A stretch of DNA of 64,000 nucleotides from an uncultured Eubacteriales bacterium (GTDB taxonomy: Bacteria; Bacillota; Clostridia; Oscillospirales; Oscillospiraceae): positions 1-64,000 of the forward strand of contig URCK01000001.1 of the NCBI GenBank assembly GCA_900546295.1, written 5' to 3'. Position 1 is the stretch's first letter. Each line of letters starts with the position of its first letter. Both the position numbers and the translations under genes were made by a program. The notes below the pieces were generated by a model. It did no database searches, had not been told where the DNA came from, and saw nothing but the letters and a program-made list of their open reading frames with translations. This document shows positions 1 to 7,612 of this stretch, piece after piece.

Positions 1-1
1 G

Positions 2-1204
2 AAGGCGCGCCCCATCGGCGAGCTGGACAGCGCGCAGGAGATCCGTTTTCCCACCGGTATGGGGGAGCTGGACCGCGTGCTGGGCGGGGGCGCCGTGCAG
101 GGCTCGCTCGTGCTCGTCGGCGGCGCGCCGGGCATTGGAAAATCGACTTTGATGCTGCAAATCTGCGGGAAATTGAGTGAAAACGCAAAAATTCTATACG
201 TTTCCGGTGAAGAATCGCCGCGCCAGCTCAAGCTGCGTGCCGACCGCCTCGGCGTACAGTCGGACGAGCTGTACGTCCTGTCGGAGACCTGCCTTGGCGA
301 TGTATTGCAGTCGGTCGAGGAGGAAAAGCCCGACGTTCTGATCGTCGACTCCATCCAGACGCTCTATCAGGATTCTCTCGAATCACCCGCCGGCAGCGTG
401 GCACAGGTGCGCGCCTGCACACTGGAGCTGATGCAGCTCGCCAAAGGGGAGGGCATCACCGTTTTCGTCATCGGACACGTCAATAAGGAAGGCTCGATCG
501 CAGGCCCGAAGGTCTTGGAGCACATGGTCGACTGCGTGCTGTACTTCGAAGGTGAAGCGCATATGAGCTATCGCATCCTGCGCGCGGCGAAAAACCGCTT
601 TGGCGCGACAAATGAGATCGGCGTCTTTGAAATGCGCAGCGAAGGCCTTGTCGAGGTGCCGAATCCCTCGGAAATGCTGCTCTCGGGCCGCCCAGATGAC
701 GCGCCCGGCACCTGCGTGACCTGCGTGATGGAGGGCCAGCGCCCGGTGCTGGCCGAGGTGCAGGCACTGCTCGCGCCCGCGGCGCAGTCCGTTTCGCGGC
801 GGACAAGCAACGGCTTTGACTACAACCGCGCCGCCATGCTGATGGCGGTACTCGAAAAGCGCGGCGCGCTCAAGGTATCCGGCTGTGACGCGTTTCTGAA
901 CGTCATCGGCGGACTGAGCGTGGACGAGCCGGCGGCAGACCTTGCCGCCGTGCTGGCGCTCGCGTCGAGCTATCTTGATAAGCCTATCGGAAGCCACGTC
1001 GCTGCCATCGGCGAGGTCGGCCTCACGGGTGAGCTCCGCAGCGTGAACCACCTGAGCGAGCGGCTGAGCGAGGTGCACCGTCTGGGCTTTGAAACCTGTA
1101 TCATCCCAAAGCAGCGCAGAGATCAGATCCGCGCGCCGCAGGGTCTTGCGCTCATTGAAGCGCGCAACATTGCCGAGGCGATGCGCGCCATCGTACAGGC
1201 GTGA
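2..1204 (+). CDS. radA: DNA repair protein RadA (5' truncated by window edge)
   Basis: RecA-like ATPase/branch-migration helicase acting in recombinational repair. The reading frame is open to the window edge (codons from base 2), so the N-terminal zinc finger is missing. Counting from the internal Met at 59: Walker A GAPGIGKST at residues 22-30, Walker B LIVDS at 94-98, the RadA-specific KNRFG motif at 178-182, and a Lon-protease-like C-terminal domain (SSYLDKPIG... VGLTGELR). About 400 residues are visible of the usual 450-460. A xer-type recombinase gene follows about 290 bp downstream on the same strand. Confidence 0.97.
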   Translation, partial: KARPIGELDSAQEIRFPTGMGELDRVLGGGAVQGSLVLVGGAPGIGKSTLMLQICGKLSENAKILYVSGEESPRQLKLRADRLGVQSDELYVLSETCLGDVLQSVEEEKPDVLIVDSIQTLYQDSLESPAGSVAQVRACTLELMQLAKGEGITVFVIGHVNKEGSIAGPKVLEHMVDCVLYFEGEAHMSYRILRAAKNRFGATNEIGVFEMRSEGLVEVPNPSEMLLSGRPDDAPGTCVTCVMEGQRPVLAEVQALLAPAAQSVSRRTSNGFDYNRAAMLMAVLEKRGALKVSGCDAFLNVIGGLSVDEPAADLAAVLALASSYLDKPIGSHVAAIGEVGLTGELRSVNHLSERLSEVHRLGFETCIIPKQRRDQIRAPQGLALIEARNIAEAMRAIVQA

Positions 1205-1237
1205 GCGCCGTCGCAAGCAATCGGCAGCATCCGTATA

Positions 1238-1272
1238 GCGCTTCGTGCAGCCAAAAAATCTGCACGAAGCGC
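1238..1272 (+). terminator. Hairpin after radA
   Basis: A perfect 13-bp inverted repeat (GCGCTTCGTGCAG and its complement) with loop CCAAAAAAT begins 34 bp after the radA stop. It lacks a clear T-tract on the + strand, so it may be a weak terminator or an mRNA 3'-end stabiliser. The stem is certain, the function inferred. Confidence 0.45.
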
Positions 1273-1367
1273 ATCGCAATCATCCCACATTCAGACAAGG
1301 AGGTTTGCGGCTGAAACGGCGTCAAAATACGCGATTTCCGGGGAAGTGGCAAAATTTCCCTCCCCCG

Positions 1368-1397
1368 AATTGAACAAAATTTTTATTTTGTTCAATT
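1368..1397. promoter_or_regulatory. AT-rich perfect palindrome, operator-like
   Basis: Arms AATTGAACAAAAT and ATTTTGTTCAATT flank TTTT in an otherwise GC-rich gap between radA and the xer gene; TATATA follows at once (about 1397-1402). Symmetry, AT-richness and position about 100 bp upstream of a start codon suggest an operator or promoter-overlapping site. The remaining gap (1273-1496) shows no further gene; two copies of CCATTTGACA (1465-1474, 1485-1494) lie just before the xer start. Confidence 0.4.
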
Positions 1398-1496
1398 ATA
1401 TATAGGGGACAAAACGGCCATTCCCTGTCTCTTCGGCGCGCATTGCGCGCTGCGATCGCACGATCCATTTGACAGCCATACCAGCCATTTGACAAC

Positions 1497-2516
1497 ATGA
1501 ACGACTACCGCTTGGAATCGCCGCCCATTCTGCGCGATTTTCTATCTTACCATGAGACCATCAAGGCACACTCGCAGAAAACGGTCGACGAATACTTCCT
1601 CGACCTCAGGAACTTTTTCCGTTTCCTCAAGCAATCGCGCGATCCTTCCCTGTGCGATCTCCCGCTGAGCGAGATCTCCATCATGGACGTGGATCTCGAC
1701 TTTGTGAAAAGTGTAACATTGACCGATATCTACGCCTACATGACCTACTTAAGCCGCGACCGCGTGCTGCACCAGAACAGCGACGCATCCAGCTATGGCC
1801 TGAACGCCGCCTCCAGAGCGCGAAAAATCGCGACGATTCGCTCTTTTTACGGGTATTTGACCAATAAAGCGCACCTTTTGGACGCAAATCCCTGCAAAGA
1901 CCTCGATTCCCCCAAGATCAAAAAGACGCTGCCGAAATACCTGACGCTTGATGAGAGCGTGCAGCTCCTCCAGTCGGTCGACGGGCAGAACCGCGAGCGC
2001 GACTACTGCATCCTGACGATTTTTTTGAACTGCGGGCTGCGCATTTCCGAGCTCTGCGGCCTTGATTTGCAGGATATTCAGGACGACGCGCTACGCGTGC
2101 TCGGCAAGGGAGACAAGGTGCGCATCGTCTACCTGAACGACGCCTGCAAAGACGCGCTCAGGGACTATCTTGCCGTGCGCCGCCCCATCACGGGACGCGA
2201 CAGCAGCGCCCTCTTTCTCTCCTCGCGCAACGAGCGCATCAGCCGCTCAAGCGTCCACGCACTCGTCAAAAAGCACCTGAGCGCCGCGGGACTCGACGCC
2301 TCGGAGTATTCCTCCCACAAGCTGCGCCACACGGCGGCAACGCTGATGCTGCAAAACGGTGTGGATGTCAAGGCCGTGCAGGAGGTGCTCGGACATGAGC
2401 ATCTCAACACGACGGAAATCTACACGCACATCGATAACGACGCACTGCGCGTGGCTGCTAAGGCAAATCCCTTGTCACATGTGAAACTGCATAAAAACCG
2501 CCCGGACCGCGGGTGA
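1497..2516 (+). CDS. Xer-type tyrosine recombinase (XerC-like)
   Basis: Site-specific DNA recombinase, 339 aa. It has an N-terminal SAM-like core-binding domain (about 8-125) and a C-terminal catalytic domain with all expected residues: Arg182 (CGLRISEL), Lys207 (GKGDK), His274-x-x-Arg277 (HKLRH), His300 (LGHEH) and nucleophile Tyr309 (EIYTH). Length is slightly above typical XerC/D (about 300). The ATG has no Shine-Dalgarno; upstream it is preceded by CCATTTGACAAC and an in-frame TGA lies 24 nt before, so no longer start exists. A canonical XerD is encoded at 27.3-28.2 kb, so this may be the XerC partner. No att-like flanks or phage genes are present, so a chromosomal rather than mobile role is favoured. 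Confidence 0.88.
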   Translation: MNDYRLESPPILRDFLSYHETIKAHSQKTVDEYFLDLRNFFRFLKQSRDPSLCDLPLSEISIMDVDLDFVKSVTLTDIYAYMTYLSRDRVLHQNSDASSYGLNAASRARKIATIRSFYGYLTNKAHLLDANPCKDLDSPKIKKTLPKYLTLDESVQLLQSVDGQNRERDYCILTIFLNCGLRISELCGLDLQDIQDDALRVLGKGDKVRIVYLNDACKDALRDYLAVRRPITGRDSSALFLSSRNERISRSSVHALVKKHLSAAGLDASEYSSHKLRHTAATLMLQNGVDVKAVQEVLGHEHLNTTEIYTHIDNDALRVAAKANPLSHVKLHKNRPDRG

Positions 2517-2574
2517 GCTGCCATCAAATTTCAGTCTGCTTTTGACCAGATTTAACAATTTGTTAAAAAATGCC

Positions 2575-2603
2575 TTGACAGTCTTTGCCGCGCCTGTTAT
2601 AGT
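2575..2603 (+). promoter_or_regulatory. SigA-type promoter
   Basis: TTGACA (2575-2580), 17-bp spacer, TATAGT (2598-2603). Transcription would start near 2610, about 225 nt before the next coding start, leaving a long leader. Confidence 0.85.
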
Positions 2604-2610
2604 TTATGCA

Positions 2611-2762
2611 ACTAACCAAAAGCAGTATTATGCAGAATGTCCAACAGCATACGAAGAACTGCTTCAATTTGCCAGATCGGACCCTCAGTCCCTTCCCAGC
2701 AGTTGAAAACCAGTGGTCACAGGACGGATCTTTCGCCGTTTCTGCTGCCGCTGGTTTTTTTG
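2611..2762 (+). ncRNA. Structured leader or small RNA ending in intrinsic terminator
   Basis: The leader contains three copies of one pairing module: AGCAGT at 2621-2626, AACTGCT at 2657-2663 and AGCAGTT at 2698-2704. The middle copy can pair with either outer one, giving mutually exclusive hairpins. Between the last two lies GGAC/GTCC (2679-2682/2688-2691). The end is a terminator: AACCAGTGG (2708-2716) pairs with CCGCTGGTT (2748-2756), with an inner ACGG/CCGT, followed by seven T. It could be a regulated attenuator or a free-standing RNA of about 150 nt. No known riboswitch class was recognised; a short ORF from 2606 is unconvincing. Confidence 0.55.
2708..2761 (+). terminator. Intrinsic terminator inside the leader
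   Basis: A nine-pair stem (one G-T) with an inner hairpin is followed by T7 at 2755-2761. It lies between the promoter and the coding start, so readthrough must be needed to express the downstream gene. Confidence 0.65.
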
Positions 2763-2836
2763 TTGCAGTTCTGCGCGGCTGGGCGATCGTTTCATGATGC
2801 GGCGGCGGTTAAATCTCACCAAAGGAGCTCCATACC

Positions 2837-4636
2837 ATGAAAAAACGCGCGCTCTCCCTTCTTCTGTCCCTGACGCTGGTATTCAGCCTGCTGGCAGCGC
2901 CTGCGAAGGCTGCCGAATCGGCGACCAGAGCGGAAGCTGCGCAGGCGGTCTACACCCTCGCCGGCAAGCCGGCGGTGTCGGACGCCGACCGCAAGACGAC
3001 CCTCACTGACGTTGCGGGTCTTGACGAATCCGACGCGCTCTATTGGGCCCGCGCAAACGGCCTGATGCTCGGCGTCGGTGAAAACCGCATGACACCGAAC
3101 GCTTCGCTGACCTGGCAGCAGCTCGTCACCGTGCTCTACCGCTACGCCAAGATCGCGAACCTGCCCCTGACCAACCGCGACGACGCGGCAGGCAAGAACG
3201 CCTCCAAGTGGGCCGACGATGCCGCCTCCTGGGCCTCTGCCTACGGCATCCTCCCCAAGGGCGCGAACCTGAACGCCAACGTTTCCAAGGCTGAGCTCAA
3301 GACCGCGGTCTCCGCGCTCTCTTCGCTTCCCAAGGACCACGTTGCCGCTGACCTCAACGCCATCCTGAACGACTCCGTCGCGCCCATCACCGGCTTTGCC
3401 GTGATGGCCTACAAAGACGGTAAGCTCATCTATCAGCGCACCGGCGGCGACCGCTACATCGACGCCAACGATTCCTCCAAAAATCTCCCCCTCGAGCTGG
3501 ACAGCCGCTACCGCACCGCTTCCATCTCCAAGGTGTTCGCCACGGTCGGAGCGATGCGCCTTGTCGAGCAGGGCAAGCTGGACCTCGATGAGGACGTCAG
3601 CACCTACCTCGGCTACAAGCTGCGCAACCCCAACTATCCCGACATCGCCATCACCACCAGAATGCTGCTTTCCCACACCTCCTCCCTGCGCGACGGCAGC
3701 CTCTACTCCATCCCGCCCGAGTACAGTCTGCGCGAGTTCTTCTTCCCCGACGGCAAATTCTGGCTTGACGGCGAGCACTTCGCCGACACCGAGGACGGCG
3801 TCGCCTGCAAGCCCGGCGAGTACTTCTGCTACTGCAACCTGAACTTTGCTCTGGTCGGCACGATCATCGAGCAGCTCAGCGGCCAGCGCTTCGATATCTA
3901 CATGAAGCAGAACGTTCTTGAGCCCATGGGCATCAAGGCCAGCTACAACCCCGGCGACTTTGACGCCGAAGAGCTGGACAACATCGCCACGCTCTACCAG
4001 AAGATGAACAAGAACGTCTGGAATGTCAACGGTCCCTACATCGCCCAGATCGACGATTACCGCAACGGCGAGACGGCTGACCGCGATAAGGTCGTTGTCA
4101 CCAACCCCGTGCTCCAGGCCGAAAACGGCGACCTCGTCGCTTCCGTCAAGGACTACAAGGTCGGCACCAACGGCTCTCTCTTCTCTCCCCAGGGCGGCCT
4201 GCGCGTCTCCCCGAACGAGATGAAGGTCCTGATCGAAATGTTCCTCAACGATGGCAAGGTCAACGGCAAGCAGATCCTGACCAAGAAGTCTGTCGACGAG
4301 ATGTTCACCCCCGTCTGGACCTACAACGACGAGACCAAGAACGGCCACACCAGCGGCCTGTTCTACTCCTACGGTCTGGGTATCCAGACCATGTCCAGCA
4401 CGCACTATGACCGTCTGCTCAAAGACCGCGACGTCGTTCTCGCCGGTCACTTCGGCGAGGCCTACGGCCTGCTGGCCGGTATGTTCATGGATCGCAGCAC
4501 CGGCACCGTGATCTACTATGCCATGACCGGTATGGGCTCTCCCGAGGATGAAAACTACGGCGAGTATTCCGGCATGTACAAGTGGGAAGAAAAGTTCTGC
4601 ACCGCACTGCTCAACGACCTCTTCCCCGAGCTGTAA
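2837..4636 (+). CDS. Secreted serine hydrolase, SLH-like repeats plus class C beta-lactamase fold
   Basis: 599 aa. Signal peptide (residues 1-25, KKR then a hydrophobic core, AKAA cleavage region). Residues about 27-165 resemble S-layer homology repeats (TRAEAAQAVYTLAG; ALYWARANGLMLGVGENR; WASAYGILPKGA), which bind cell-wall polymers. Residues about 180-599 form a beta-lactamase/DD-peptidase fold with Ser229-x-x-Lys232 (SISK), Tyr332-x-Asn334 (YCN) and a late HFG in place of KTG. It probably acts at the cell wall as an esterase or peptidase; substrate unknown, antibiotic hydrolysis not implied. Start supported by AAGGAG at 2821-2826. Monocistronic, behind an attenuator-like leader and before a terminator. 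Confidence 0.85.
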   Translation: MKKRALSLLLSLTLVFSLLAAPAKAAESATRAEAAQAVYTLAGKPAVSDADRKTTLTDVAGLDESDALYWARANGLMLGVGENRMTPNASLTWQQLVTVLYRYAKIANLPLTNRDDAAGKNASKWADDAASWASAYGILPKGANLNANVSKAELKTAVSALSSLPKDHVAADLNAILNDSVAPITGFAVMAYKDGKLIYQRTGGDRYIDANDSSKNLPLELDSRYRTASISKVFATVGAMRLVEQGKLDLDEDVSTYLGYKLRNPNYPDIAITTRMLLSHTSSLRDGSLYSIPPEYSLREFFFPDGKFWLDGEHFADTEDGVACKPGEYFCYCNLNFALVGTIIEQLSGQRFDIYMKQNVLEPMGIKASYNPGDFDAEELDNIATLYQKMNKNVWNVNGPYIAQIDDYRNGETADRDKVVVTNPVLQAENGDLVASVKDYKVGTNGSLFSPQGGLRVSPNEMKVLIEMFLNDGKVNGKQILTKKSVDEMFTPVWTYNDETKNGHTSGLFYSYGLGIQTMSSTHYDRLLKDRDVVLAGHFGEAYGLLAGMFMDRSTGTVIYYAMTGMGSPEDENYGEYSGMYKWEEKFCTALLNDLFPEL

Positions 4637-4657
4637 GAAGGTTTTTCCCCTCCCTTT

Positions 4658-4698
4658 GCAGCCTGTCCCGCAGATCAAGCGGGACAGGCTGCTTTCTT
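4658..4698 (+). terminator. Intrinsic terminator
   Basis: A perfect 13-bp stem, GCAGCCTGTCCCG with its complement at 4680-4692, is followed by TTTCTTAT. It ends the SLH/hydrolase transcript. Confidence 0.85.
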
Positions 4699-4720
4699 AT
4701 ACGCGTTGCTCCGGTTATAA

Positions 4721-4749
4721 TTGACTTTCCATGGCGTATCCGATATACT
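4721..4749 (+). promoter_or_regulatory. SigA-type promoter of the transketolase genes
   Basis: TTGACT (4721-4726), 17-bp spacer, TATACT (4744-4749), about 50 bp before the tkt N-subunit start, which has an AAGGAGG site. Confidence 0.85.
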
Positions 4750-4800
4750 GAATTATTAGTAAAATGCATTTGATCGCTCTATAATATAAGGAGGGTTTCC

Positions 4801-5613
4801 ATGACGACTCAAGAGCTTTCTCCCATCTGCCGGCAGGTGCGGCGCGACATCATCACGATGACCGCCAACGCCGGCAGCGGCCACCCCGGCGGTTCGCTGT
4901 CTGCGGTGGAACTGATGACCAGCGTTTTCTTCAACCACATGCGCGTTGACCCCAAGAACCCGCACGATCCCAACCGCGACCGCTTCGTGCTCTCCAAGGG
5001 CCACGCCGCCCCCTGTTACTACGCGGTGCTCGCCGCCAAGGGCTTCATCTCCCGCGACGAGTATGCAAACTTCCGCCAGCTCCACTCCATCCTGCAGGGT
5101 CATCCCGATGCGAAGAAGGTCCCCGGCGTGGACGCTTCCACCGGTTCTCTCGGTCAGGGCGTGTCCATCGCCGTCGGCATGGCGCTCGGCGCCAAGCACC
5201 TCGGCAAGGATACGAAGGTATTTGCCCTCGTCGGCGACGGCGAGAGCCAGGAGGGTCAGATCTGGGAGGCTTATATGGCCGCTGCGCACTATAAGCTCGA
5301 CAACCTGACTGTCATCATCGACAACAACGGGCTCCAGATCGACGGCACGAACGACCAGGTCATGAGCCTTGGCGATCTTCCCGCCAAGCTGCGCGCCTTC
5401 GGCTTCGATCTCATCGAGCTGCCCGACGGCAACGATCTTGATGCGGTCGAGGCGGCGCTCTCCAAGCCCACCATGCCCGGCAAACCCAAGGCGATCCTCG
5501 CCCACACGGTCAAGGGCAAGGGCGTTTCGTTCATGGAGAACCAGGTCGGCTGGCACGGCAAGGCGCCGAACGCCGAGCAGCGCGAGCAGGCACTGAAGGA
5601 ATTGGAGGACTAA
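4801..5613 (+). CDS. Transketolase, N-terminal subunit
   Basis: 270 aa, the thiamine-diphosphate-binding half of a split transketolase, which moves two-carbon units between sugar phosphates in the non-oxidative pentose phosphate pathway. Visible motifs: SGHPGGSLS near residue 25, SKGHAAPCYY near 65, and the ThDP/Mg signature GDGESQEGQIWEA near 145-157 followed by NNGLQIDG. Length is normal for the split form. The start follows a strong AAGGAGG. The C-terminal subunit begins 4 nt after the stop, so the two are co-translated and should form one complex. First gene of a sugar-phosphate module that continues with aldolase and PPi-type PFK. Confidence 0.96.
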   Translation: MTTQELSPICRQVRRDIITMTANAGSGHPGGSLSAVELMTSVFFNHMRVDPKNPHDPNRDRFVLSKGHAAPCYYAVLAAKGFISRDEYANFRQLHSILQGHPDAKKVPGVDASTGSLGQGVSIAVGMALGAKHLGKDTKVFALVGDGESQEGQIWEAYMAAAHYKLDNLTVIIDNNGLQIDGTNDQVMSLGDLPAKLRAFGFDLIELPDGNDLDAVEAALSKPTMPGKPKAILAHTVKGKGVSFMENQVGWHGKAPNAEQREQALKELED

Positions 5614-5617
5614 GAAC

Positions 5618-6550
5618 ATGGCTGATAAAATTGCAACCCGTCAGGCTTACGGCGAAGCGCTGATCGAACTGGTCGAAAAGAACGATAAGGTCGTCGTGCT
5701 CGACGCCGACCTCGCCAACGCCACGCAGACCTGCAAGGTCGCCAAGGCGCACCCCGAAAAATTCTACAACTGCGGCATTGCCGAGGCCAACATGGTCGAC
5801 ATTGCCGCCGGTATGTCCACGATGGGCCTCATCCCCTACTGCTCTTCGTTTGCAATGTTCGCGGCCGGCCGCGCCTATGAGCAGATCCGAAACTCCGTTG
5901 CCTACCCGCACTTCAACGTCAAGGTCTGCGCCACCCACGCGGGCGTCAGCGTCGGCGAGGACGGCGGCAGCCACCAGTGCATCGAGGATCTTGCGCTCAT
6001 GCGCGCTATCCCCGGCATGACGGTCATCTGCCCTGCGGACGCCAACGAGGCCAAGGCCGCCACCATGGCCATCGCCGAGGTCGACGGCCCGGTCTATATG
6101 CGCCTTGCGCGCCTCGCCACCCCCGTTTTCGAGGGAGACATGGTCAAGCCCTTTGAGATCGGCAAAGCAAACGTCCTGCGCGAGGGCAAGGATGTTGCGA
6201 TCTTCGCGACCGGACTCATGGTCAACGAGTCCCTGATGGCTGTCGAAGCGCTCGCAAACGAGGGCATCGACGCTGCCGTCATCAACATCCACACCATCAA
6301 GCCCATCGACGCGGAGTGCGTGACGAAGTACGCTGAAAAATGCGGCAAAGTCATTACCGTTGAAGAGCACAGCGTCATCGGCGGCCTTGGCGACGCCGTG
6401 GCCGATGTCCTCATGGGCAAGGTCAACTGCAAGTTCCACAAGATCGGCGTGAACGACCGCTTCGGCCAGTCCGGCAAGGCGGCGGACGTGCTGCGCGAAT
6501 ACGGCCTGACGGCCGACCAGATCGCCGAGACCGTCAAGGCGAACATCTGA
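5618..6550 (+). CDS. Transketolase, C-terminal subunit
   Basis: 310 aa; pyrimidine-binding and C-terminal domains of the split transketolase. Visible features are YGEALIELVEKNDKVVVLDAD at the start, the conserved NCGIAEANMVDIAAG region near residue 50, THAGVSVGEDGGSHQ near 110-125 and a C-terminal domain (VEEHSVIGGLGDAV). Its ribosome binding site, GGAGG, lies inside the last codons of the N-subunit gene. Together the pair gives a full-length enzyme. A strong terminator-like hairpin follows, so expression of the downstream aldolase may rely on readthrough or a separate promoter that I could not place. Confidence 0.96.
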   Translation: MADKIATRQAYGEALIELVEKNDKVVVLDADLANATQTCKVAKAHPEKFYNCGIAEANMVDIAAGMSTMGLIPYCSSFAMFAAGRAYEQIRNSVAYPHFNVKVCATHAGVSVGEDGGSHQCIEDLALMRAIPGMTVICPADANEAKAATMAIAEVDGPVYMRLARLATPVFEGDMVKPFEIGKANVLREGKDVAIFATGLMVNESLMAVEALANEGIDAAVINIHTIKPIDAECVTKYAEKCGKVITVEEHSVIGGLGDAVADVLMGKVNCKFHKIGVNDRFGQSGKAADVLREYGLTADQIAETVKANI

Positions 6551-6555
6551 TGCAA

Positions 6556-6594
6556 AAAAAGAGAGACAAAACAGCTTGCTTTGTCTCTCTTTTT
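6556..6594 (+). terminator. Intrinsic terminator
   Basis: AAAAAGAGAGACAAA and its complement (6580-6594) form a 15-bp arm pair ending in a T-run, between the transketolase C subunit and the aldolase gene. Confidence 0.8.
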
Positions 6595-6628
6595 CCCACA
6601 ATCATATTTTCAAAAAGGAGAAGATATT

Positions 6629-7597
6629 ATGCCGCTCGTAACATCTACCGAAATGTTCAAAAAGGCCTATGACGGCGGATACGCCATCGGCGCGTTCAAC
6701 GTCAACAACATGGAGATCGTGCAGGGCATCACCGAGGCCTGTCAGGAAGAGCACGCGCCCGTGATCCTGCAGGTCAGCAAGGGCGCGCGCGCCTATGCGA
6801 ACCACACCTACCTCGTTAAGCTCGTGGAGGCCGCAGTCGAGTGCTGCCCTGACATCCCCATCGTGCTGCATCTCGACCACGGCCCGGACTTTGAGACCTG
6901 CAAGTCCTGCATCGACGGCGGCTTCACCTCCGTGATGATCGACGCCTCCTCCAAGCCCTTCGCCGAGAACATTGAGATCACGAAGAAGGTCGTCGAATAT
7001 GCCCACGACCACGGCGTTGTGGTCGAGGCCGAACTCGGCACGCTCGCCGGCATCGAGGATGAGGTCAAGGTCGCCGCGCACGAGGCGTCCTACACCCGCC
7101 CCGAGGAGGTTGAGGAATTCGTTTCCAAGACCGGCTGCGACTCCCTCGCCATCGCCATCGGCACGAGCCACGGTGCTTTCAAGTTCAAGCCCGAGCAGTG
7201 CACCGTGAACGAAAAGGGCATTCTCGTTCCGCCCCCGCTGCGCTTCGACGTGCTCGAGGAAGTCTCCAAGCGTCTGCCCGGCTTCCCCATCGTGCTGCAC
7301 GGCTCCTCCTCCGTCCCGCAGGAGTATGTCAAGATGATCAACGAGCACGGCGGCAAGATGCCCAACGCCATCGGCGTACCCGAGGAGCAGCTGCGTCAGG
7401 CCGCAAAGCTTTCCGTCTGCAAGATCAACATCGACTCTGACCTGCGCCTCGCCATGACCGGTACGGTGCGCGCCTACCTCGACGAGCACCCCGACAAGTT
7501 CGACCCGCGCGAGTATCTCAAGCCCGCCCGCGCCAACATCAAGGAAATGGTGCGCCACAAGCTCATCGACGTGCTTGGCTGCGCCGGCAAGGCTTAA
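6629..7597 (+). CDS. fba: Class II fructose-bisphosphate aldolase
   Basis: 322 aa, Zn-dependent aldolase cleaving fructose-1,6-bisphosphate to DHAP and glyceraldehyde-3-phosphate; family members also use sedoheptulose-1,7-bisphosphate. Metal-binding and catalytic elements visible: HLDHGPD near residue 83, VEAELGTLAG near 133, IAIGTSHGAFK near 175-185, LHGSSSVP near 230 and the phosphate-binding INIDSDLR near 272. The chosen ATG follows AAAAAGGAG; a longer frame begins upstream at 6581 but lacks a site and runs into the terminator. PFK starts 15 nt after its stop, so the two genes form an operon. Confidence 0.96.
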   Translation: MPLVTSTEMFKKAYDGGYAIGAFNVNNMEIVQGITEACQEEHAPVILQVSKGARAYANHTYLVKLVEAAVECCPDIPIVLHLDHGPDFETCKSCIDGGFTSVMIDASSKPFAENIEITKKVVEYAHDHGVVVEAELGTLAGIEDEVKVAAHEASYTRPEEVEEFVSKTGCDSLAIAIGTSHGAFKFKPEQCTVNEKGILVPPPLRFDVLEEVSKRLPGFPIVLHGSSSVPQEYVKMINEHGGKMPNAIGVPEEQLRQAAKLSVCKINIDSDLRLAMTGTVRAYLDEHPDKFDPREYLKPARANIKEMVRHKLIDVLGCAGKA

Positions 7598-7612
7598 AGA
7601 AGGAGAAACGAT

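Noticed and set aside
1368..1397. LexA (SOS) box upstream of the xer gene
   Set aside because: The GAAC and GTTC halves are 14 bp apart instead of 4, so it does not fit the Gram-positive LexA site.
2606..2797. Leader peptide of 63 codons before the SLH gene
   Set aside because: It begins within a few bases of the inferred transcription start, has no ribosome site and runs through the terminator stem.
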